Source: Saccoglossus kowalevskii
Lineage: Eukaryota; Hemichordata; Enteropneusta; Harrimaniidae
NCBI RefSeq assembly: GCF_000003605.2
Contig: NW_003147275.1
Span: 120,968 to 147,718 of the forward strand
Length of the DNA: 26,751 nucleotides
Direction of reading: 5' to 3'
Under the pieces are notes generated by a model. The model was given only the letters and a program-made list of their open reading frames with translations. It searched no databases and had not been told where the DNA came from. Positions 9,874-18,988 of the stretch are shown here, in pieces. The position numbers and the translations under genes are program-made. The first letter of the stretch is position 1. Each line of letters starts with the position of its first letter.

Positions 9874-11268
9874 ATGGCATATTTACAATGTGTGTTATCG
9901 ATATTAGTTCTACTGGTGCATGAAGCAATGTGTGGATATGAGTATTATAACGTGAGTGTTATTGAGGGTGGTCATATTACACTGCCAGTCGTCTTTAACA
10001 GAACCGACGAGTCATACTTATGGGTTGAGTGGGATTCTGATCAAGGATACATCGGCTATTTGGAATGTTATGATATAAATGAGGGTAAGAATTCGCCATT
10101 CTGCGATTGGCATAATAGCCGATCCTATCCCCGCTATTCGTTACCATCCAATGACCAAACTATCACGGACACAACTATTAATATTTCTTTGACAATTAAT
10201 AATGTTTCTAAAAGTGACGAAGGATTGTTTATGTTGTACGATTACAACCTTGGCGATCGCACGTATTTCGATTTAACTGTTGTTGTTCCGCCCAACGAGG
10301 GATATCCACGATGTTCACTGACACCGACTTTACAAATCCTGTCGGGGAACGACGAAACCCAGGTAATGTGTGAGAGTATGGGAGGTGACCCTGAGGTCAC
10401 GCTGAGCCTGTATTCAGGCATGGATCTCATTGAACAAACAATTGGGCAGGTGAATGAAATTATAATTATAACACACGAGTTTACGTCGGTGATGGGTGGC
10501 AAAGTTTTCACATGTATAACTACCCAGGCTGGATTGGAGAGTGGCCGGTGTGACACCCCATCATTAACATTTATCAAGCCACCATGGGTGTATATCAACA
10601 CACATACGAAATATACAAGCGAGTCTGACATGATTATGTGGTGCACCTGCGCAGTTGATTCAAGGTTACCGTTTACTCAGTTTAAATGGTATTACAATGA
10701 AACTGAAATACAGCATGGCTCGATGGAAGACAGATTTCAGATTCTTGGACAGGGTGAGATATTCAGAATTCGGAACATTTCTCTTGACGAAAACGGAGTA
10801 GGCGTTGTCTGTGAAGCCTCAAATGAGATAGGCACTGCTACGGCTGAAGTGTATGTAAAATTCCCCGAGTCACAGCCATCAACATCGACTACATCACAGA
10901 GTTCTGGAATTGTTGGCGGATTCCTTGGAGGCATATTGATAACAATTCTCTGTGTGGGAATATGTTTCCTTGTTTACTTTTATCGTAATGGTAAGCTACA
11001 ATCGTTCATCCATAAGCATGTACGTAAAGACGAGACACGAAATTCAACAGTTACTCGCAATGGTGGTTATGCCAATAATAAGGATAAGAATATTAAAATG
11101 AACATCGCAAGTAAACCAGACGAAAGCGATGTTTCCTATCAAATTACCGATGAGACCAGCCCTGAGGACGACCGGTATATGACACTTACGAGAAACGGCG
11201 CCGAGAACGCTACATACGAGGGAATACAAGAAGAAGATCAATCGGAGGATATGTATGAACAATTTTAA
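9874..11268 (+). CDS. intronless type I membrane receptor with three Ig-like domains and tyrosine motif tail
   Basis: The protein is 464 aa. The start is ATG 9874 in a strong context (ACGATGG); an in-frame TAA at 9850-9852 excludes an upstream ATG. A signal peptide covers residues 1 to about 20. Ig-like domain 1 (about 21-138) is V-like but has V39 and L121 where the usual B- and F-strand cysteines sit, and instead carries C65 and C77. Domain 2 (about 141-234) has C166 and C214 plus an extra pair, C147/C226. Domain 3 (about 235-330) has C257/C259, W272 and C313. Six N-glycosylation sequons fall at 26, 42, 103, 110, 275 and 301. A Ser/Thr stalk precedes a transmembrane helix at about 345-370. 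The tail has tyrosines at 422, 435 (YMTL), 448 (YEGI) and 461; YMTL-x9-YEGI resembles an ITAM. Such proteins act in cell adhesion or immune recognition; the ligand is unknown and I assign no orthologue. Confidence 0.9.
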   Translation: MAYLQCVLSILVLLVHEAMCGYEYYNVSVIEGGHITLPVVFNRTDESYLWVEWDSDQGYIGYLECYDINEGKNSPFCDWHNSRSYPRYSLPSNDQTITDTTINISLTINNVSKSDEGLFMLYDYNLGDRTYFDLTVVVPPNEGYPRCSLTPTLQILSGNDETQVMCESMGGDPEVTLSLYSGMDLIEQTIGQVNEIIIITHEFTSVMGGKVFTCITTQAGLESGRCDTPSLTFIKPPWVYINTHTKYTSESDMIMWCTCAVDSRLPFTQFKWYYNETEIQHGSMEDRFQILGQGEIFRIRNISLDENGVGVVCEASNEIGTATAEVYVKFPESQPSTSTTSQSSGIVGGFLGGILITILCVGICFLVYFYRNGKLQSFIHKHVRKDETRNSTVTRNGGYANNKDKNIKMNIASKPDESDVSYQITDETSPEDDRYMTLTRNGAENATYEGIQEEDQSEDMYEQF

Positions 11269-12059
11269 GTTTCTCGTCTTTATTTAACGATTAACCCCAA
11301 TTAACATTCTAACATCGACAATGAAACGCTGTAATTGAGAAACAATATATGTTGTAAGAGTTGATTCATATATGTACATGACACACTGCAGTCTCTAAAG
11401 GACATTCCTTACGAATAGAAGGGTTTATACTTTTATACATATATAGGCAGGAATTTTTACTTTTCTTCACATATTTCCAGAAAACAAATTTAATACTAAA
11501 TGCTAAATTTATTTTTAATTACCTTTAGAATATTTAAAGCGAAATTGAAACTTTTATATCCCCCCCAAGTGACGTGTTTACGTGTGTTGTTTACCTCTGG
11601 TAATGCATTTGATTCTTTGTTAACCAGTTTTTGACTAAATAATGAGATTAAACAACCTACTGTGGCAGGGGTGATGGGGTCATTTCACTCGGTTCGAACT
11701 ATTGTCTGTTTAGTATGTTCTATATGTTTACGAGTGTGTCCAAATATTCTGAAAGCATACAGTGGACATTTTATTACGTGTTAATTTAAAATCAATTATA
11801 GAGTAGAATCCTCTAAGCAGCCTTTTTAAATATTATTGTAACGATTGGTAAATAATATAAAACTTGGTTGCTATGTTAAGCTATGTGTGATATACACACC
11901 GGTCACATAACAAATGGCTTTTCCAATTATTACAACTGTAATTTTTTAATCCTTTTAGATAACAAAGCGTAATTCTTTTTTTTTTATTGTATCATCATTT
12001 GTTAATTAATTAAATAAAATATAATTTAAACAAGTAATTTTGCACAATTTTATACCCAT
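11269..12059. other. 3' flank of the Ig receptor gene, AT-rich
   Basis: Probable 3' UTR followed by intergenic DNA. The first AATAAA hexamers are far downstream, near 12013, and an ATTAAA-type signal lies near 11645. Neither can be assigned with confidence. No A-rich tract follows the stop codon, as a recent retrocopy would show. Confidence 0.35.
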
Positions 12060-12530
12060 ACAATAATCCATACAAATACACGTGTGATTCAATTAAGATT
12101 ATTTCTGAAAATCCAATACTGGTCGTGATGTATTTTGAGATAGATTTTACAGTTGTACGTCGACTGGTATATTTGCCGAATACGTTATGCAGCTTACGCC
12201 CTCGTTGTTGAAAAAGAGTCCATAACACGTCTTTTGGCTGCCTAAAATAGACATGTATGATTCAATTAAAATTATATCTGAATACCCAATATATAGGGTG
12301 TATTTTGAGATAGATTTCATAATTGTACGTCCACCGGTTTATTTACCGATTACTATGTTATGTAGCTTACGCCCTCGTTGTTGAAAAGGAGAAAGTCTTA
12401 GAGTGCATAACGCGTTTTTTGGCTTCTTAAAATGGACATGTATGGTTGAACTAAAATTATTTCCGAAGAATCAATATATCAATCAGTGCTTTTATATAAT
12501 ATCTAGAATTGTACGTTCCCTGGCAATTCG
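12060..12530. repeat. tandem repeat, about 2.5 units of 173-185 bp
   Basis: The marker GATTCAATTAAxATTATxTCTGA occurs at 12086 and 12259, and in diverged form at 12444. Each unit continues with GTATTTTGAGATAGATTT, GTACGTC, TATTTxCCGA, GCTTACGCCCTCGTTGTTGAAAA and CATAACxCGT. The third unit is incomplete and most diverged. The minus-strand frame at 12010-12228 is repeat-derived. Confidence 0.7.
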
Positions 12531-13740
12531 AAAAAAATCTGCTCCTAAGTCTGGGTAATGTGAAAGGTTACATTGCGTTCGATCGTCATTACAAAACAAA
12601 CTCATGCGTATGTTTACACATATGCATTCAAGTATCACGTGATTGCTAAGTTTGAACAAAATCGGTCCACACATATATGTAATGCACAATTCAATAGTTG
12701 GACGGTCTAGACCCAATGCCAAGGCCCACATTGTCGGACAAAGTCTGAACAAAATCCGAAAGTGTTACAATTTGTCCGAGTATTATGTCATTTATCATAA
12801 TAGTGGGTGTTAGTGAAACGTCATCAGTACACAAGCCTTCGAAGCTTGGTCATACGTACAACATACTGTAAATTCAAGTAAGCTGGGTTCTAAAATACCT
12901 GAGTGTCTTGATATGTAACAGTTGTTGACGCGATGATTTCTTTCAAGCAATTGATATTGATGATCTCAGTACTAGGCTGCAAAAGGCAGGTGTTAGAGTC
13001 ATTTAGCTGGTAAAGTAATGATGAATAATGATGATAATTTGTTTCACCTTCTGTCAAATCATTGAAAAAGCTCATTGAGATCTACGAGTGTTATGGCGAG
13101 GAGTTTAACATTCGTTTCCACACAACTAAGACAGAATGCATGTCATTCATTTCAAAAACGTGGGGACAGACAGGGTCCCAAGCGTGTACCTGTATGGTAA
13201 ACCTCTGGTTTTTGTCTCAGTGAAAAGTACCTTATATGAAGCGACAATTGCGGTGTATTTATGCTTGGTGTGATTATCGTACACAAATTATACAGTGAAT
13301 ACAATGCGAGTGGCTTATAATAACGCCATAAGATTGATCTTTAGCCTTCAGCGCAAGGAATTATTTAACTTCAGTCAAGTATCCAGATTTAAATAATCTA
13401 ATGAATGAAACTAAACAGTTGGACGGATTCACATAAGTTGTAAAAAGTATAGTAGCGGTGCACAAATAATTTTGTAAAAGATTTATGACAGATTAATTTG
13501 TGAATTTAATAGAGTTCAATAAATCAAATCATATACTAAAATCTTCCTTATATTTAAAGATGTTATATTCCAAATTGCCTGACAAGGTTTCTTGCATGGT
13601 GCTGTTTTGAAGTTTAAAGGGACAATGGTTGTAACTATCGATTTGTTTCTCCGATTTTTATTTTCAATAAAACTGTGTCATCAATGTCATCTTTAACGGT
13701 CATTGCCTAAATGTGGACAGTGAAAGCATAGTATATACGA
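12531..13740. other. gene-free stretch
   Basis: Short minus-strand frames at 12492-12752 and 12890-13075 lack recognisable domains and splice support. No repeat shared with other parts of the window was seen. Confidence 0.35.
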
Positions 13741-13798
13741 TCTACACCGACATTGACATTGAAAATGAAAAACGATGGCCGCCGAGGATGTTCCCTGG

Positions 13799-13813
13799 TC
13801 TCCAGGGGGCGCC
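13799..13813 (+). promoter_or_regulatory. CTCF-like binding site
   Basis: TCTCCAGGGGGCGCC matches 13 of 15 positions of the bilaterian CTCF core CCACCAGGGGGCGCC. It sits in a locally GC-richer segment (about 13.75-14.10 kb) that also has GATGGCCGCCGAGG and AAAATGGCGAC. The motif match is seen directly; binding is inference, and such matches also arise by chance. Confidence 0.4.
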
Positions 13814-14043
13814 ATCTATTGAAATCAAATTTTGTCAAGCAAACCTCGAGGGATTACAGTCCAAGATGACAACTTACCAAATGCACTGGGCGAAATGTCA
13901 AATATGTTGCTATTTTGAGAGGTTAATCTGTCGATTCATCATTGAAGATTTCATGTGTCATTTCCCATAAAATTACTAAGTTGATTGATATGGAATTTGC
14001 GTCTTGCGTCATAATTTTATACGACATGACCAATTTCAACAAA

Positions 14044-14131
14044 ATGGCGACAACTCGACCCGAGTTTTCACATCGCATTTTATGGTCTGTGTGTGGTTAC
14101 TTTGTTCATCTCTGTATACAAAAATATTTTG
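14044..14131 (+). other. possible first coding exon (orphan)
   Basis: An ATG in good context (AAAATGG) opens 29 codons plus 1 nt, starting MATTRPEFSHRILWSVCGYF, and meets a consensus donor TTTTG|GTAAGA at 14131/14132. The residues from about 11 onward are hydrophobic, like a signal anchor. It lies about 230 bp from the CTCF-like site in a GC-richer patch. I found no matching downstream exon, so this may be a chance combination. Confidence 0.15.
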
Positions 14132-14149
14132 GTAAGATTTAATCATCTT

Positions 14150-14712
14150 TATATGCAGTATTAGTGTTAAACCAAAACAACCAGTGCATATGATTACTTA
14201 AGAATTCTGTTGTTTCATCAAACGATTACTTTGATATATGCTACAAGAACAGTGTTTTCAGTTTATAATAAATCATAGTTCAATGTATCTATCAATATAC
14301 AAAGTTTATTACCTAATATAGACAAACATTTCGTGTAACTACAGTGGTTTTAATTTAAATTGTCAAATGTGAAATCAGTCAGTTTAACGATATTTACGCG
14401 GGATTTCGATTCTTGAATACAGATGCATATTCATTCATTCATTCAAAAGCAGGTACCCCAGACCGCGATAGTCTGCCAGATATACATTGTACATGTTCCC
14501 TGAATGTAAACCTATTTGGAATATTCAAAATACATGACCCATTTCAGTGGCACGTTCCCAATAGGTAATTTCTATACAGTGAATGCTCGGTATATGAATC
14601 AATTCCCGCCTGTTAAATCGAACAGCCATTACACTGGCTTGGGAGTCACAACAAAAGATGCATTATACTTTTACCCGATCTTAAAAACTATTTAAATATA
14701 TAAATTAATGAG
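14150..14712. other. gene-free AT-rich stretch
   Basis: Nothing recognised apart from a short run of ATTC repeats near 14430. Confidence 0.35.
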
Positions 14713-14785
14713 TTAAGGATGAGTTACCCATGAATAAATTAAGGATGAGTTACCCATGAATAAATTAAGGATGAGTTACCCATGT
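14713..14785. repeat. 26-bp tandem repeat, about 2.8 units
   Basis: The unit TTAAGGATGAGTTACCCATG plus AATAAA recurs at 14713, 14739 and 14765 almost without change. It is followed by a short hairpin, GTCATCT-AA-AGATGAC, at 14854-14869. Confidence 0.85.
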
Positions 14786-14944
14786 TAACTTAAGATTGTT
14801 TATTGCCATACCCCAGAATGACCAATAGCCTTTCTATCATAGTTAAGTAACAAGTCATCTAAAGATGACACATCCCCCACTTGTCAGATGTGATTATAGT
14901 TGGCTATGAATTATGAATATGTATAAAAACGGGTAGGAAGATTA

Positions 14945-15388
14945 AGTTGAAAATCAACATTACAAGGCACATACCCTATATCGACATATCAAGCAAGTCT
15001 ATACCAAATATGGTCTTATTTGGACTAATAATTCATAAGTTTTAACAAAAATTAAAAAATAATTAAACATGCAAATGAGCCTATTAATTAGGTTGAAACT
15101 CAATATTGCATAGCACATATCTTATATTGACAGATAAAGTAAGTCTATACCAAGCTTGGTGTTATTTGGTATTAGTTCACAAAATATCAACAAAAAATCA
15201 AATTAATAATAATTAAATATGCAAATGAGATCGTTAATTAAATTAAAAATCAATATTGCGTAACATATATCTTATATTGACAAATCAAGTCTCTACCAAG
15301 TTTGGTCTGATTTGGACCATTGGTACACAATATATTAACAAGAATTCAAATTAATAATTAAATATGCAAATGAGCTCATTAATTGATT
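14945..15388. repeat. tandem repeat, three units of about 148 bp with octamer motif
   Basis: Each unit carries, in order, ATCAATATTGC-like sequence, CATATCTTATATTGACA, AGTCTATACCAA(G/A), GGTxTTATTTGG, a run of AT, and ATATGCAAATGAG followed by TTAATTA. The ATGCAAATGAG markers lie at 15069, 15219 and 15364 (spacing 150 and 145). The ATGCAAAT octamer, a POU-factor site in animals, is intact in all three units. Confidence 0.75.
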
Positions 15389-15399
15389 CCTTGTAAAAA

Positions 15400-15990
15400 A
15401 AATCAATGTGCATCTGTACCAGTGGTCTCTCCCTCACTCTGTCTCGGAAAAATCGGCCACCAGGCAGCCATATTTTATCAAATCAGGAAATAAATCCATG
15501 TGAATTTGTATACCTCATCACTGTGTCTGTGTATCTAGTATCATTGAAATCAGTCAAGGCATCTGGGAAATATCAGTGGACAGACGAAAGCCATGATTGA
15601 CAATCAAAATGGCTGCCAGTCAGCCATATTTGATCATTTCAAAAAAGTAAAACAACGTTCATCTGTATGGGTGGTCCCTTTGTCTTTGTAACAATTCTAA
15701 ACAAAATCGGTCAAGCCATCTCCGAGAAATGACGATGGACACACAAAGACCGAATTTGACTGAATTTTGGCATTAAAAATGGCCGCCAGTCGGCTATCCC
15801 AGGCCGACTGGCGGCCATTTTTGATCGAATCGGAAAATAAATTGACATGCACATGTATGGTTGACCACTATGTCTTTGTACCAAGTTTCAAAAAATCGGT
15901 CCAGCCATCTCTGAGAAATCACTCCGAACGTACTGACGGACTGACGAAGGCGAAACTAGAAGGTCCCTCCCGAACTTTGACATTCATTTA
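15400..15990. repeat. tandem repeat, three units of about 170 bp, AAATGGCCGCCAGTCGGC family
   Basis: Cores lie at about 15453 (GGCCACCAGGCAGCC), 15611 (GGCTGCCAGTCAGCC) and 15781 (GGCCGCCAGTCGGC). Each is followed by ATTTTTGATCxAATC, GACATGCACATGTATG, CTTTGTACCAAGTTTC and AAATCGGTCCAGCCATCTC. The third unit also contains a long perfect hairpin. The family recurs in degenerate form at 8320-9060. The 75-codon frame at 15767 is part of this repeat. Confidence 0.75.
15775..15822. repeat. perfect hairpin, 20-bp arms, 8-nt loop
   Basis: The left arm AAAAATGGCCGCCAGTCGGC (15775-15794) is the exact reverse complement of 15803-15822. The loop is TATCCCAG. It coincides with the unit boundary of the surrounding tandem repeat, as if two unit cores met head to head. 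Confidence 0.9.
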
Positions 15991-16961
15991 CTGAGTATTT
16001 TCTCTCACAAAATTAATTTAAAAGTTATCATGATTAGTATTCAATCGGGATTATGTGTGAAAATGTGTATATGGTGAGTAGATATATGCCCTGGGTGCAG
16101 AACAAACAAAAAATGATTCACGCAATATAGATATAAAAGTAATTCTTATTAAATAAAAGTAATTAATTCAAGAGACAAATAGAACTGTGCTAAATACTAC
16201 AAATAAACAAATTAGCTTAGCAATATTAAATAATACTGACAGTGCAACAGTCGCAAACAGGAGAACAAAAACAAATTCAAACGTACCAGCTGCCTCATAA
16301 TAAGAAAACATATTTCACTTTATTTTTATTTTTGCTCCTGTATTTATTTACTTTATGACCATTTTGTTATTTCAATGGCGTCCTTCATTGTACTTTTCAA
16401 GCTAATATGCTTATAAGGATACGATTACAATAAAGTTATTGGAAGGGGCAAGATGATGGGGGAGAGTCGCTGGTACAGGTTACAGGAAATAAAAATGGCA
16501 TTTTACGTTTTTACAGGAAATAAAATGAAAGTTCCATTCACAGTAAAAAAAATAGTTTTTTACACTTTACTTTACAGATATAATGGCAAAACCCATTTTA
16601 CAATTTAATAATATATTTTATAATTTGCGTACGAATTACGACATTTAATGTTGAAAATGCTTTATACGTTTACAAAAAATAAGATCTGTGTACAAATTAC
16701 GGACGAATGAAATAGCTGATTACATTTTACATCTTGTCCGTGTCTACAATTTAAAGTTTTTTATTTGTTTTTATTACATTATTACGGAAATAAATACAAT
16801 TGATTACGGCTAACGAAGATACCCCTGTCTTATCTACTTATTACCAGGGTACTAAGAGGCGAACCAGTTGATATACTGGGGGGCAGGAAGATTGAAATTG
16901 AAATGAAGCCTACTTTTCCCTCCTATCTGATATGGGTTTTTTTCAGCAGACCTTGTCTCGA
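15991..16961. other. gene-free AT-rich stretch
   Basis: Low-complexity sequence with repeated TTTACAGGAAATAAAA-like pieces near 16480 and 16510. There is no coding evidence. Confidence 0.35.
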
Positions 16962-16987
16962 TTTTTTTTTTTTTTTTTTTTTTTTTT
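16962..16987. repeat. T26 homopolymer
   Basis: Twenty-six consecutive T residues. It could be the tail of a minus-strand retrocopy, but nothing recognisable lies beside it on either side. Confidence 0.8.
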
Positions 16988-17307
16988 GCACTCAACAGTT
17001 GTTTTTATTTATTTTTTCAGTATTTTAAAGCAGGAGGGTCATCACCTGCGCACGCGCGGGAGTTGAGTCCCAAGCGACGATAACAAGTAAGTAAGTAGAT
17101 TTAAGTAAAGTAGATGACTTGTATAATAGCCCTCTTTAACATGATGAAAGGGTTTTGCTATTAGTCCACCTCCTGGATGTTTTCTCTCTTCCAAACCACG
17201 ATCTTCCAAACTAGGTTTCTAAACAGTACACTAAACTACTTGACATTTATTTACCGACCCACCTGAAAATATTCCAGACCATTCTGGTAAAGGGGGAGAA
17301 GGCGCGT

Positions 17308-18198
17308 TTGCAGATATCAAACGACTGGCTGGAAAAGAACATCAGGCTCTGGCTGTTGAAAAACCAAGGCAGTTCCTCAAACAATCGGGGAAAAGAGTGC
17401 AGGACCCCTGAAAGGGCAGGAAACGCACTTCTAAACTTAAATAACCAGTGCTTCGGCACACAAACCAAACGGCCCTTTTCAGGGCCAGCACATCCTCTTA
17501 TTACTATGTACTCTGTCCATCCAATCAATAACACAAAACGCAATAGACACTTCTCACATAAGAAACACATTGTAAGATGCAAACGAATAAAAAATTACAA
17601 TGCAATACTGGCTAAAAATAAACGGTTGGCTGATCAAGCTCAGTTGGTTTCAAATTTTATTAACCCCAACAGAGATCATTGTCCTTGGCAACGGACTCAA
17701 ATTTATACCAACCCCACCTAAGCCAACCTATCACACTCTGCTCAATGACATGTCTATGCTATCCAGGAGAATGCGTATCAAATATCTAATTCGCAATAAA
17801 CAATCTCAACAACATCCTTTCAAAATGAAATCAACATGGAACCCACCAGACTCGTATAACAGGAGCCTCGAAAATTACATTGAGGCAACCAAAGTTGAGA
17901 TATCCAAAATTACTACCAATAAACCCAAACAAAACATGAATTTTGCCGAAAGAGCAGCGATAAATGAAAACACAATTGTAATAAAACCATTGCAATCATG
18001 AATACAACTGACTATATATATGAAAGCCTTCGTCAACTAAACAACGAGCAATACTATACTAAAATTAGTGGTAACGATACCATAGTTACAACGAATTTGA
18101 TCCATGAGCTCGTTACAGATATGTACAATCTAGAATTTATCAATTTTTATACTAAATTGTATAATGAAAGTAATAACGTCGAACATTCTGACAGCTAA
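17308..18198 (+). pseudogene. broken Penelope-like element, N-terminal part of the reverse transcriptase
   Basis: Three consecutive open stretches switch frame: about 17308-17655 (frame 1), 17655-17995 (frame 2) and 17998-18198 (frame 1). Frame 2 has LTPTEIIVLGNGLKFIPTP, then RRMRIKYLIRNKQ, MKSTWNPP and FAERAAINENTIVIKP. Frame 1 resumes with TTDYIYESLRQLNNEQYYTKI. This order (LT.aE...L.kGLkFiPTP, RrlRlky, S.W.PP, VIKPaDKG, dYi.e.lrQL.d...Y.k) is the signature of the N-terminal region of Penelope-like reverse transcriptases. The block expected after VIKP is largely missing, with a frame change between about 17990 and 18000. The catalytic YxDD region and the GIY-YIG endonuclease are absent, so the copy is dead. 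Confidence 0.75.
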
Positions 18199-18212
18199 AT
18201 AAATTTGGTTGC

Positions 18213-18233
18213 CTTTGTGCCTATGTGCAAGTA
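18213..18233 (+). repeat. 21-bp direct repeat, left copy
   Basis: CTTTGTGCCTATGTGCAAGT plus A occurs here and, identically, at 18989-19009. The copies bracket 755 bp containing the hammerhead-like motif and the second 211-bp MITE. This could be a target duplication, a remnant of Penelope pseudo-LTR structure, or a local duplication. Confidence 0.8.
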
Positions 18234-18235
18234 CT

Positions 18236-18280
18236 GTTCCGACTGATGAAGGGTTCAACGAAGAACCCGAAACAGCACCA
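18236..18280 (+). ncRNA. hammerhead-ribozyme-like core
   Basis: The order is CTGATGA (18243-18249), a linking A, a perfect 6-bp stem GGGTTC/GAACCC (18251-18256 with 18263-18268) closing the loop AACGAA, and GAAA (18269-18272). CUGAUGA, stem II and GAAA are the conserved catalytic core of hammerhead ribozymes, and Penelope-like elements are known to carry hammerheads in their terminal repeats. The position just downstream of the Penelope fragment fits. I could not confidently pair stems I and III or place a cleavage site, so activity is uncertain and this copy may be degenerate. Confidence 0.55.
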
Positions 18281-18477
18281 TCACACTAGTGAATGATCGA
18301 ATTATGGATGAATTTGAGTGTTGTATCAGTGTTCGTATTCAGTTTCGTATTCCAATATTGTTTCCGTGTTCTATCAGGATCACACCTGAAATATTACGTC
18401 TGTTACGTATTTAGTTACCTAATGCAATACTGCCCTCAGTCGATGAGACGTTCGTCATCCACCACCCCCATCGATAA

Positions 18478-18688
18478 TACTGTAAAGGGGGTAATTATTC
18501 ACTGGGTTTTAATTTAGCTTATTTCGCTGACTGGAAAATGCGCTAAATTAAAACCCAGTGAATATGTAAAATTTAGCATAGAACACATTATCTAAATGAC
18601 GAAACCGTGAATTTAAAACCCACTGAATATGCCTGAAATGGTAAATCAGTGAAATTTAAACCCAGTGAAAATTAGTCATTTTACAGTA
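18478..18688. mobile_element. 211-bp TA-bounded MITE, copy 2
   Basis: Same family and length as 1255-1465, with better preserved ends (TACTGTAAAGGGGG... and ...CATTTTACAGTA). The left end and the complement of the right end agree over most of about 37 bp, including TTCACTGGGTTT. There is no coding capacity. It lies between the two 21-bp direct repeats, about 460 bp upstream of the HGH1 start codon. Confidence 0.8.
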
Positions 18689-18988
18689 AATGAATTGTTG
18701 GAGACAGTTTTTACAGAAATACAGCAGAAAGTCATTGTGAAAGAACTGTTAAACAACATAGTTGAAATTGTTGAGGGAAAGGACTAATACAAATCATTCT
18801 TTAAACATTTGATTTTTTGTCCTGTCTTCTTTTGATTTTTTTTTCAGGGAGTCTGAAAGTTTCAGATTTTTTTTACATGCATATATTGTAGGATTTTTTT
18901 GTTCAAGCATAGTCATAGAATTTTTTTTCCACAAAATCCCCCCAGAATATCAAATGGTCCTCCCCTAACTACTATTCTTACATTTGAA
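18689..18988. other. T-rich intergenic sequence
   Basis: About 300 bp with several poly-T runs (18837-18844, 18868-18874, 18894-18900, 18919-18928) and no gene. Confidence 0.4.

Noticed and set aside
10242-10646. 134-codon minus-strand open frame
   Set aside because: It is antisense to the Ig receptor coding sequence, where the plus strand shows a signal peptide, Ig signatures and a membrane helix.
13713-13970. 85-codon open frame starting at 13713
   Set aside because: It begins with GTG rather than ATG and has no domain or splice support.
15767-15994. 75-codon plus-strand open frame
   Set aside because: It lies within the GGCCGCC tandem repeat and includes the hairpin; repeat-derived.
17247-17582. 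111-codon minus-strand open frame
   Set aside because: It is antisense to the Penelope-like fragment and shows no recognisable domain.
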